Source: DATBLZ01 sp036555065
GTDB taxonomy: Bacteria; Pseudomonadota; Gammaproteobacteria; Steroidobacterales; Rariloculaceae
NCBI GenBank assembly: GCA_036555065.1
Contig: DATBLZ010000154.1
Span: 1-16,142 of the forward strand
DNA: 16,142 nt
Direction of reading: 5' to 3'
The translations under genes and the position numbers were made by a program. Below, one piece after another: positions 1 through 5,545 of this stretch (position 1 is the stretch's first letter; every line of letters begins with the position of its first letter). The notes below the pieces were generated by a model. That model had not been told where the DNA came from. It was given only the letters and a program-made list of their open reading frames with translations, and did not search any database.

Positions 1-35
1 CCACCGCCCGCAGCCGAGTAGGCCCTCGTTGGATA

Positions 36-126
36 TGGCGGAGAGGGCGGGATTCGAACCCGCGATACGCTTTTGGCGTATACACACTTTCCAGGCGTGC
101 GCCTTCGACCGCTCGGCCACCTCTCC
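36..126 (-). tRNA. tRNA-Ser (anticodon GGA)
   Basis: Read on the - strand, this is a complete class II tRNA. The acceptor stem GGAGAGG pairs with CCTCTCC, followed by G and an encoded CCA (complement of 36-38). The D arm contains GGCCGAGCGG, and the T arm is GCGGG-TTCGAAT-CCCGC. The anticodon loop reads CTGGAAA, with GGA at the complement of 90-92, which decodes UCC/UCU serine codons. The long variable arm (ATACGC, a CAAAA loop, GCGTAT) is the mark of a serine tRNA and excludes most other identities. At 91 nt including CCA it is of normal length and shows no sign of decay. Confidence 0.97.
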
Positions 127-135
127 GCGGGCGTT

Positions 136-141
136 AGTGTA
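136..141 (-). promoter_or_regulatory. possible -10 box of the tRNA-Ser gene
   Basis: On the - strand the hexamer TACACT lies 9 bases before the tRNA 5' end. That spacing would start transcription a few bases ahead of the mature tRNA, as is common for tRNA genes. No good -35 hexamer is found 16-18 bases upstream, so this is a weak call. Confidence 0.3.
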
Positions 142-181
142 ACGGAACGTCGGGCCTGAGCTTTCCGGTTGGCTGCACTTG

Positions 182-199
182 GGCCCCATTGCCGGGGCC
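182..199. repeat. GC-rich inverted repeat upstream of mddA
   Basis: GGCCCC (182-187) and GGGGCC (194-199) form a perfect 6-bp stem around the loop ATTGCC. It lies in the 127-base gap between the tRNA and mddA. No T-run follows on either strand, so it is not an intrinsic terminator. It could be a leader structure or chance in GC-rich DNA. Nothing else is recognised in this gap apart from the possible tRNA -10 box. Confidence 0.3.
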
Positions 200-256
200 G
201 GTGCGACGGGCGATCATCGGCGCGGGGAATAACAAAAGTCTTGGGGGGGCCGTGCC

Positions 257-1030
257 ATGGGGCGATACATCGCATTCCTTTACGGAATCGTCTGTTACGC
301 GATTTTCTTCGTCACGTTTCTCTACCTAATCGGGTTTCTCGCGAACTTCATGGTGCCGAAGGGCATCGATACGGGTGAGGCCGGGCCTTTCGGCCCGTCG
401 CTCGCGATCGATCTCGGGTTGATCGCCCTTTTCGGTCTGCAGCACAGCATCATGGCGCGACCGGGCTTCAAGGCGGCCTGGGCCAAGATCGTGCCGGCCT
501 CCATCGAGCGCAGCACCTATGTGCTCCTGTCGAGCGTCGTGCTCATCGTGATGTACGCGTTTTGGCAGCCGCTGCCCGGCATCGTCTGGCAGGCGCAAGC
601 CCCTTGGCTCGTTGGCCTTCTGTGGGGCGTGTTTGCGTTCGGTTTCGGGCTCGTGCTGATTTCGACGTTCGCCATCAATCACTTCGACCTGTTCGGCCTG
701 CGACAGGTCTTTCTGCACTTACGGCAGAAGCCGTACACGGATCTGCCGTTCCAAGTGCGCTTCATGTATCGGTTCGTGCGGCACCCGCTCTACGTCGGTT
801 GGTTCTTGGCGTTTTGGGGCACGCCCAGCATGACCGTCGGGCATCTCTTGTTCGCGATCGGAATGTCGGGCTACATCGTCATCGCCGTCCACTACGAGGA
901 ACGCGATCTCGCCAAATTCTTGGGCCAGGCCTACATCGACTATCAGCGGCGCGTGCCGAAATTCATACCGAGCGTGACCTCGGTGCATGAGCCCGTGAAA
1001 GCACGGGCCGCGGCAGCGTCACGCCACTGA
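257..1030 (+). CDS. mddA: methanethiol S-methyltransferase, MddA family (membrane)
   Basis: This 257-residue integral membrane protein belongs to the NnrU/isoprenylcysteine-methyltransferase-like superfamily. MddA enzymes transfer a methyl group from S-adenosylmethionine to methanethiol to make dimethyl sulfide. About five or six hydrophobic helices are visible (roughly residues 7-30, 48-66, 84-103, 116-138, 178-190 and 193-212). MddA-like signatures are LFGLQHSIMARPGFK (58-72), STFAINHFDLFGLRQ (136-150), RHPLYVGW (175-182) with the conserved RHP motif, and HYEERDL (212-218). The length matches the family. ATG at 257 is preceded by a G-rich run that can serve as a ribosome site. The gene is single, between the tRNA and the 4.5S RNA, and is unrelated to the operon that follows. 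The family call is firm. Methanethiol as substrate is inferred from similarity, and another thiol or membrane substrate is possible. Confidence 0.83.
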   Translation: MGRYIAFLYGIVCYAIFFVTFLYLIGFLANFMVPKGIDTGEAGPFGPSLAIDLGLIALFGLQHSIMARPGFKAAWAKIVPASIERSTYVLLSSVVLIVMYAFWQPLPGIVWQAQAPWLVGLLWGVFAFGFGLVLISTFAINHFDLFGLRQVFLHLRQKPYTDLPFQVRFMYRFVRHPLYVGWFLAFWGTPSMTVGHLLFAIGMSGYIVIAVHYEERDLAKFLGQAYIDYQRRVPKFIPSVTSVHEPVKARAAAASRH

Positions 1031-1053
1031 CGTCATCGCCGAACGTTACAGCA

Positions 1054-1091
1054 CCGCGCGTGGGGCGGTCAGATGCCGCCCCCGCGCGTGG
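1054..1091. repeat. GC hairpin flanked by a 10-bp direct repeat
   Basis: The 10-mer CCGCGCGTGG occurs at 1054-1063 and again at 1082-1091. Between and overlapping the copies, GGGGCGG (1062-1068) pairs with CCGCCCC (1076-1082) around a 7-base loop. It lies 23 bases after the mddA stop and directly before the 4.5S RNA promoter. There is no T-tract, so an intrinsic terminator is not supported. Confidence 0.5.
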
Positions 1092-1092
1092 C

Positions 1093-1101
1093 TGGTAAAG
1101 T
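1093..1101 (+). promoter_or_regulatory. extended -10 promoter of the 4.5S RNA
   Basis: TGGTAAAGT fits the extended -10 pattern TGN-TATAAT in 4 of 6 box positions. It ends 6 bases before G1108, the predicted first base of the 4.5S RNA, which is the expected distance to a start site. There is no clear -35 hexamer, which an extended -10 can tolerate. Confidence 0.45.
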
Positions 1102-1107
1102 AGACCT

Positions 1108-1212
1108 GTCCGCGTCGGTTCCCCCGCGACGGCCAGCTGTAAACCCCGTCAGGCCCGGAAGGGAGCAGCGGTAGCAGCCTCGGTTGGGTGCCGGGGTCGG
1201 GCTGACGCGGAC
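1108..1212 (+). ncRNA. ffs: 4.5S RNA (small bacterial SRP RNA)
   Basis: This is the RNA of the signal recognition particle. It binds Ffh and targets nascent inner-membrane proteins to FtsY. The diagnostic apical domain is present: GTCAGGCCCGGAAGGGAGCA at 1149-1168 with its GGAA tetraloop, the symmetric-loop strand AGCAGC, and the closing strand GTGCCGGGGTC. The ends form a perfect 9-bp stem, GTCCGCGTC (1108-1116) with GACGCGGAC (1204-1212). At about 105 nt it matches the small gammaproteobacterial form without an Alu domain. It sits just upstream of dnaX, a common arrangement. No T-run follows the 3' end before dnaX, so the mature end is probably made by processing. Confidence 0.95.
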
Positions 1213-1239
1213 GCTTACTTAGGGAGAAGGCCTGGTCTC

Positions 1240-2889
1240 GTGAGCTACAGGGTTCTAGCAGTCAAATGGCGTCCGCGACGATTTGCGGACCTCGTCGGCC
1301 AGCCGCACGTGGTGACGGCCCTCATGAACTCGCTCGCGGCCGGGCGCCTCCACCATGCGTACCTATTCGCGGGCACACGCGGCGTCGGCAAGACCACGAT
1401 TGCGCGCATCCTCGCGAAAGCGCTCAACTGCGAGACGGGCATCGTCGCGGAGCCTTGCGGCACGTGCTCGGCGTGCACATCGATCGATGAAGGCCGGTTC
1501 GTCGATCTCATCGAGGTCGATGCTGCCTCGCGTACCAAGGTCGACGACACGCGCGAGCTCCTCGACAACGTCCAATACATGCCGACGCGCGGCCGGTTCA
1601 AGGTCTACTTGATCGACGAAGTCCACATGCTCTCGAACCACTCGTTCAACGCGCTCCTCAAGACTCTCGAGGAGCCGCCCCCGCACGTCAAGTTCCTTTT
1701 CGCAACGACCGAACCGCAGAAGCTTCCCGTCACTGTGCTGTCGCGCTGCTTGCAGTTCAACCTCAAGAAGCTACCCGCGCCCCTCGTCGAGCAACAGCTT
1801 GCGAAGATCTGCAGAGAGGAGAGCGTCGCAGCGGACGCCGAAGGCCTGCGCGCGATCGCTCGGGCTGCGGCCGGCAGCATGCGCGACGCACTGAGTCTTC
1901 TCGACCAAGGCATCGCCTTCGGCGGCGGCAAAATCGATGGCGCAGAGATCAAGAGCATGCTCGGGACGATCGACCGCGATCGCGTGCTCAGGATCATCGA
2001 AGCGCTCGCGAACGGCGACGGCGCTGCGGTACTCGGGGAAGTAGACCTGCTCGATGAGCTGGCGCCGGATTATGGCGCCGTGCTCGATGAGCTCGCTGCC
2101 GCGTTCCAACGGATCGCCGTGCTGCAGATCGTGAAGGATCGCGCAGCCGACGAAGACGACGATTCATTTCGGCCGTTCGCGCAGAAGCTGTCGCCGGAGA
2201 TCGTGCAGCTGCTCTATCAGATCGCGTTGCACGGACGACGCGATCTCGCGATCTCTCGCGACGAGCGCGTCGGTTTCGAGATGACGTTGCTGCGCATGAT
2301 CGCGTTCCAGCTCGACGACGGCGCTGCGTCGTCTGTCGGATCGGCTTCAGCCCCGATCGCGCAACGAGTCGCGACTAGAGTCGCTTCCACCACTGCCGTC
2401 GCGGCTAAAGCCGCTCCCACAGACGTTGCTACGCGTCCTGCTGCGAGCGCCTCGCCGAATGGAGCTCCAAGGGCGGCTGCTGCTCCGGCCGGCACTTCCG
2501 ATCTCGATTGGGATGCGCTCATCCACGCTGCCGGCATCACCGGCGCGATGCGCAACCTCGCGGATCATTGCGCGGTAAAATCGGCTGAGCCGCATCGGCT
2601 CGAGCTGGTCCTGACGAGGGACAAGACCGACTTCAACACCGACCACGTTCGCAGCCGCCTGCAAAGAGCGCTCAGCGAGCATTTGGGCCGCGAAATCAGG
2701 CTTGTGATTGCAGCCGGGGAGCCGCCGCGGCCGACGCCCGCGGAAGCGCGACGCGCAAGCGAAAGCGAGCGCGTGCGTGTGGCACGCGAAGCGCTCGAGA
2801 AGGACCCCACGATCAAAGCCGTGCAGGCGGCATTCGACGCCGTGCTCGAGCCCGACAGCATTCAACCCACGCAACAAGGAAAGAGGTAA
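1240..2889 (+). CDS. dnaX: DNA polymerase III subunit gamma/tau
   Basis: This is the clamp-loader ATPase that loads the beta clamp and, as tau, couples the polymerase cores to the helicase. It has 549 residues. The AAA+ module has Walker A GTRGVGKT (45-52), the zinc module with Cys64, 73, 76 and 79, Walker B LIDEVH (124-129) and the SRC arginine-finger motif (168-170). A low-complexity Ala/Thr/Pro linker (about 345-415) precedes a C-terminal tau domain starting near DLDWDALIHAAG (418). The GTG start at 1240 is supported by AGGGAGAAGG at 1221-1230 and the conserved SYRVLAVKWRPRRF opening. It lies 27 bases after the 4.5S RNA and 4 bases before ybaB. No A-AAA-AAG slippery site is seen, so a short gamma form by the E. 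coli mechanism is not predicted. The linker carries tandem REP-like palindromes. Confidence 0.97.
   Translation: MSYRVLAVKWRPRRFADLVGQPHVVTALMNSLAAGRLHHAYLFAGTRGVGKTTIARILAKALNCETGIVAEPCGTCSACTSIDEGRFVDLIEVDAASRTKVDDTRELLDNVQYMPTRGRFKVYLIDEVHMLSNHSFNALLKTLEEPPPHVKFLFATTEPQKLPVTVLSRCLQFNLKKLPAPLVEQQLAKICREESVAADAEGLRAIARAAAGSMRDALSLLDQGIAFGGGKIDGAEIKSMLGTIDRDRVLRIIEALANGDGAAVLGEVDLLDELAPDYGAVLDELAAAFQRIAVLQIVKDRAADEDDDSFRPFAQKLSPEIVQLLYQIALHGRRDLAISRDERVGFEMTLLRMIAFQLDDGAASSVGSASAPIAQRVATRVASTTAVAAKAAPTDVATRPAASASPNGAPRAAAAPAGTSDLDWDALIHAAGITGAMRNLADHCAVKSAEPHRLELVLTRDKTDFNTDHVRSRLQRALSEHLGREIRLVIAAGEPPRPTPAEARRASESERVRVAREALEKDPTIKAVQAAFDAVLEPDSIQPTQQGKR
2341..2421. repeat. tandem REP-like palindromes inside the dnaX linker
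   Basis: Two palindromes lie 30 bases apart. GCGACT-AG-AGTCGC (2371-2384) and GCGGCT-AA-AGCCGC (2401-2414) each have a perfect 6-bp stem and 2-base loop. They are followed by TTCCAC or TCCCAC, and each is preceded by GTC. An A-T pair in the first stem is a G-C pair in the second, so both sides changed together. A third, decayed unit with stem GGCT/AGCC starts at 2341, exactly 30 bases earlier. The second unit closely resembles the GTAGGAGCGGCTTTAGCCGC-type REP sequences common between genes of Xanthomonas-like and related bacteria. Here the period is a multiple of three, so the dnaX frame is kept and each unit encodes about 10 residues. Confidence 0.7.
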
Positions 2890-2893
2890 CGTA

Positions 2894-3214
2894 ATGAAAG
2901 GCTTGAGCCAGCTCATGAGACAAGCTCAGGAGATGCAAGCCAACGTGCAGAAGGCGCAGGAGGAGCTCGGGCAGATCGAGATCGAAGGCGAGGCCGGCGG
3001 CGGCATGGTGAAAATCCGGATGACGTGCAAGCATGATGTCCGGCGCGTGACGATCGAGGATGCGCTGTTGAAGGACGACAAGGACATGCTCGAGGACCTG
3101 ATTGCCGCAGCGCTCAACGATGCAAACCGCAAGATCGAGGCGACTGTCCAAGAACGAATGGCAGCGCTCACGGGCGGCCTTGCGCTACCGCCTGGTATGA
3201 AGCTGCCATTCTAG
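2894..3214 (+). CDS. ybaB: YbaB/EbfC family nucleoid-associated protein
   Basis: This small (106-residue) DNA-binding protein belongs to a family that forms dimers with a tweezer-like fold and coats the nucleoid. The N-terminal helix MKGLSQLMRQAQEMQANVQK is followed by the family core: EGEAGGGMVKIRMTCKHDVRRVTI, then LLKDDKDMLEDLIAAALNDANRKIE. It ends with the typical GLALPPGMKLPF tail. ATG at 2894 is chosen because the family begins with this helix and AAGGAAAGAGG lies just upstream, inside the end of dnaX. It sits between dnaX and recR, the classic dnaX-ybaB-recR order, which points to co-transcription with replication and repair genes. The exact role remains loosely defined in this family. 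Confidence 0.96.
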   Translation: MKGLSQLMRQAQEMQANVQKAQEELGQIEIEGEAGGGMVKIRMTCKHDVRRVTIEDALLKDDKDMLEDLIAAALNDANRKIEATVQERMAALTGGLALPPGMKLPF

Positions 3215-3226
3215 ATCGGACCAACA

Positions 3227-3859
3227 GTGACCGAAGGATACTCACCGCTCGTTTACAAGCTGATTCGCGCATTGCAGTGCTTGCCGGGCGTGGGCGACAA
3301 ATCCGCTCAGCGCATGGCGTTGCATCTGCTGCAGCGCGACCGCGATGGAGCGTTCGGTCTCGCCGAGACTCTCGCGATCGCGGCGCGCGAAGTCAGAAAC
3401 TGCGAGCGTTGCCGCATGCTTAGCGAGGAACCGATCTGCAGATTCTGCTCGAGCGCGAATCGCGACGATTCGCAGATTTGCGTCATCGAAACACCAGCGG
3501 ACTTGCTCGCATTCGAGCAGGCCGGCGTCTACCGCGGCCGCTACTTCGTGCTCATGGGCCATCTCTCGCCGATCGACGGCATCGGCCCTGCCGAGCTCGG
3601 GCTCGATCTCCTCGATCGGCGGCTCGCCGAGAAGGGCGTATCGGAAGTCGTGCTCGCGACGAGCGTCACCGTCGAAGGCGATGCCACGGCGAACCTAGTC
3701 GCGAGCATGGCGCTCAAGCACGGTCTGCGCGCGAGCCGGATCGCCCATGGTGTTCCTGTCGGCGGTGAGCTCGAGTTCGCCGACAGCGGCACGCTATCGC
3801 GTGCGTTCATCGGCAGGTCGCGCATGGAACGTGCGTCCGGCGAGGACATCGGCATATGA
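3227..3859 (+). CDS. recR: recombination mediator RecR
   Basis: This 210-residue protein acts with RecF and RecO to load RecA onto SSB-covered single-stranded DNA at gaps. Visible parts are the helix-hairpin-helix LPGVGDKSAQRMALHLL (19-35), the zinc finger Cys59, Cys62, Cys71 and Cys74, the Toprim domain starting with ICVIETPADLLAFEQAG (84-100), and the C-terminal Walker-B-like stretch around HGVPVGGELEFADSGTL. Length is near the usual 200. The start is GTG at 3227, 12 bases after ybaB, with AGATCGGA upstream as a modest ribosome site. The stop overlaps the next start as ATGA (3856-3859), which implies translational coupling to the HIT protein. Confidence 0.97.
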   Translation: MTEGYSPLVYKLIRALQCLPGVGDKSAQRMALHLLQRDRDGAFGLAETLAIAAREVRNCERCRMLSEEPICRFCSSANRDDSQICVIETPADLLAFEQAGVYRGRYFVLMGHLSPIDGIGPAELGLDLLDRRLAEKGVSEVVLATSVTVEGDATANLVASMALKHGLRASRIAHGVPVGGELEFADSGTLSRAFIGRSRMERASGEDIGI

Positions 3860-4209
3860 GCTCTGCGCCGGCTTCCGACTGCCTCTTCTGCAAGATCATC
3901 GCCGGGCAGCTGCCTTCGACCACGCTCCACGAGGACGATCGGGTCGTCGCGTTCAAAGACGTGCATCCGCAGGCGCCGTTTCATGCGCTCATCGTCCCAA
4001 GGAAGCACATCGCGACGCTCGATGATTTCGCGGCCGATGATGCGGGGCTCGTCGGACACCTGCTGCTGACCGCGAAGCATCTCGCAGCCGAGCAGCGCCT
4101 GCCGGGCTATCGAGTAGCGATGAACGTGCAGCGCGCTGGCGGCCAAGTGATATTCCACGTGCACCTGCACGTGCTCGGCGGCCGCCCGTTGAAGGCGCAG
4201 CTCGGTTGA
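3856..4209 (+). CDS. HIT-family nucleotide hydrolase (HinT-like)
   Basis: This 117-residue histidine-triad protein is of the HinT/PKCI type. The family hydrolyses purine nucleoside phosphoramidates and aminoacyl-adenylates through a nucleotidylated histidine. The N-terminal CLFCKIIAGQLP (9-20) and FHALIVPRKHI (42-52) are typical. The catalytic triad GGQVIFHVHLHVLGG (95-109) places histidines at 101, 103 and 105. The start overlaps the recR stop by four bases, so it is probably translated by re-initiation. The family call is certain. Whether it matches E. coli hinT in function is inferred. Confidence 0.94.
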   Translation: MSSAPASDCLFCKIIAGQLPSTTLHEDDRVVAFKDVHPQAPFHALIVPRKHIATLDDFAADDAGLVGHLLLTAKHLAAEQRLPGYRVAMNVQRAGGQVIFHVHLHVLGGRPLKAQLG

Positions 4210-4214
4210 CGCGC

Positions 4215-4772
4215 ATGGAACCCTCCGGCCTCAAGCAGAGAGACAATCTCGTCTGGCTCGATCTCGAGATGACGGGGCTCAACCCGGATAGCGATCACAT
4301 CATTGAGATTGCCACGGTCGTGACCGACAAGCATTTGGTGGTTCTCGCCGAAGGACCCGTATTCGCGATCCATCAGTCCGACGCTGCCCTCGCAAGCATG
4401 GACGAGTGGAACAAGCGGCAACATTCCGTATCGGGCCTCGCGGAGCGCGTGCGGGCGAGCACGACCAGCGCGGGCGCAGCGGAGCGGGCGACTCTCGATT
4501 TCTTGCGTCCGTTCGTCGATCAAGGAACTTCGCCGATGTGCGGAAACAGCGTTTGCCAAGATCGCCGCTTCCTCGTGCGGGAAATGCCGGAGCTCGCTGC
4601 GTTCTTTCACTATCGCAACCTCGACGTGTCCACGCTGAAAATCCTGGCGAATCTCTGGGTGCCCGAGATCGCCGGGCGATTCGAGAAAACTTCGACGCAC
4701 TTGGCACTCGCGGACATTCATGATTCGATCCGTGAGCTGCGTTTCTACCGCGAGCGAATGCTCAAGCTCTGA
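4215..4772 (+). CDS. orn: oligoribonuclease
   Basis: This 3'-to-5' exonuclease degrades di- to short oligoribonucleotides, including pGpG from cyclic-di-GMP turnover, and finishes mRNA decay. It has the DEDDh fold with catalytic residues Asp16 and Glu18 in WLDLEMTGL, Asp116 in CQDRRFL, and His162 and Asp167 in HLALAD. The conserved blocks NSVCQDRRFL and FHYRNLDVSTLK match the family closely. ATG at 4215 gives 185 residues, close to the E. coli length. A TTG at 4206 overlapping the HIT stop would add three residues and cannot be excluded, since neither start has a strong ribosome site. Five bases separate it from the HIT gene, so it is the last gene of the dnaX run. Confidence 0.96.
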   Translation: MEPSGLKQRDNLVWLDLEMTGLNPDSDHIIEIATVVTDKHLVVLAEGPVFAIHQSDAALASMDEWNKRQHSVSGLAERVRASTTSAGAAERATLDFLRPFVDQGTSPMCGNSVCQDRRFLVREMPELAAFFHYRNLDVSTLKILANLWVPEIAGRFEKTSTHLALADIHDSIRELRFYRERMLKL

Positions 4773-4776
4773 CGGC

Positions 4777-4798
4777 GCGCAGCGCTGCGTCGGTTTTT
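4777..4798 (+). terminator. possible weak terminator after orn
   Basis: The 12-bp palindrome CGCAGCGCTGCG (4778-4789) begins 5 bases after the orn stop. Five T residues (4794-4798) follow it after a 4-base gap. The stem would be short and the T-run is offset. A second option pairs GTCGG (4789-4793) with CCGAC (4800-4804), which puts the T-run in the loop. The position is sensible but the structure is imperfect. Confidence 0.3.
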
Positions 4799-4880
4799 GC
4801 CGACAAGAATCACTCGTCGCCGGGTTTCCAACCGCCGCGGAGATAAGTTAGGCTGCGCGACAGTGATACAGCGAGCGCCA

Positions 4881-5540
4881 ATGCTACGTCGAGCTTCGTG
4901 CGGCCTGATGATCTTGGCCTCGTTGCCGGCGCTCGCGCAGCGCATGTACACCTCCGACGAGCTCATTGTGCTGCTGCGCACGGGCCCGAGCATCGAGAAT
5001 GCGATCGTTCGCAACATGCGGCCGGGCACGGCGCTCGATGTTCTCGACGAGGACGCAGGGAACTCGTATTCACGCGTGCGGCTCGCGGGCAGTGACGTCG
5101 AGGGATATGTGCTCTCGCAGTACCTGACTCCGGAGCGCGCGGCTCGTGACCTGCTCGTCGAGGCCGAGCGCAGCGTTGCGACGGCGCGTGCGCGCGTCCA
5201 AGCCCTCGAGACCGAAGTCGCAGAGCTCGAAACCGAGCTCAGGACGACCCAGGATACGCTCGAGGCCGAACGCTCGAGCGGCAGCGCGGTTTCTGCCGAG
5301 CTCGCGGCCATTCGTGAAGCGTCCGCCAACGCCGTGGCGTTGCGGGATCAAAATGAAACACTGCGCCGCCGCGTCGCCGAGCTCACCGCCGCGACGGAAG
5401 CCGCGGCGATTCAGAACTCGCAGCTCGCGAGCCGTAGCCGGCAGAACTGGTTCGTCGTCGGTGCCGCGGTGCTCTTCGGCGGCATCGTCATCGGGCTCAT
5501 CGCGCCGACGTTGAGACGTACGCGGCGTTCGTCGTGGTAG
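4881..5540 (+). CDS. YgiM-like SH3-domain membrane protein (TIGR04211 type)
   Basis: This 219-residue envelope protein has four visible parts: a signal peptide (1-20, ending PALAQ), a bacterial SH3 domain (about 22-83, including LRTGPSIENAIVRNMRPGT and GYVLSQYL), a long coiled coil (about 86-175, rich in ALETEVAELETEL heptads), and a C-terminal membrane helix (190-209) followed by a basic tail. That order is the YgiM/TIGR04211 architecture. The family is thought to act in the periplasm, but its job is poorly known. ATG at 4881 is chosen because it begins the signal peptide directly. An in-frame GTG at 4863 would add six residues. No strong ribosome site marks either. The gene lies alone, 108 bases after orn, and its stop faces the ppsA stop 5 bases away. 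Confidence 0.87.
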   Translation: MLRRASCGLMILASLPALAQRMYTSDELIVLLRTGPSIENAIVRNMRPGTALDVLDEDAGNSYSRVRLAGSDVEGYVLSQYLTPERAARDLLVEAERSVATARARVQALETEVAELETELRTTQDTLEAERSSGSAVSAELAAIREASANAVALRDQNETLRRRVAELTAATEAAAIQNSQLASRSRQNWFVVGAAVLFGGIVIGLIAPTLRRTRRSSW

Positions 5541-5545
5541 GGCAC

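Noticed and set aside
169..378. Short frame upstream of and overlapping mddA
   Set aside because: It overlaps the well-supported mddA start in another frame and has no ribosome site or protein-like composition.
2574..2601. Possible programmed frameshift site in dnaX: AAAA after GTA followed by a 6-bp hairpin GAGCCG-CAT-CGGCTC
   Set aside because: The slippery run is not an X-XXY-YYZ heptamer and lacks A-AAA-AAG. The site lies well inside the tau C-terminal domain, later than where gamma normally ends. The hairpin alone is common in GC-rich coding DNA.
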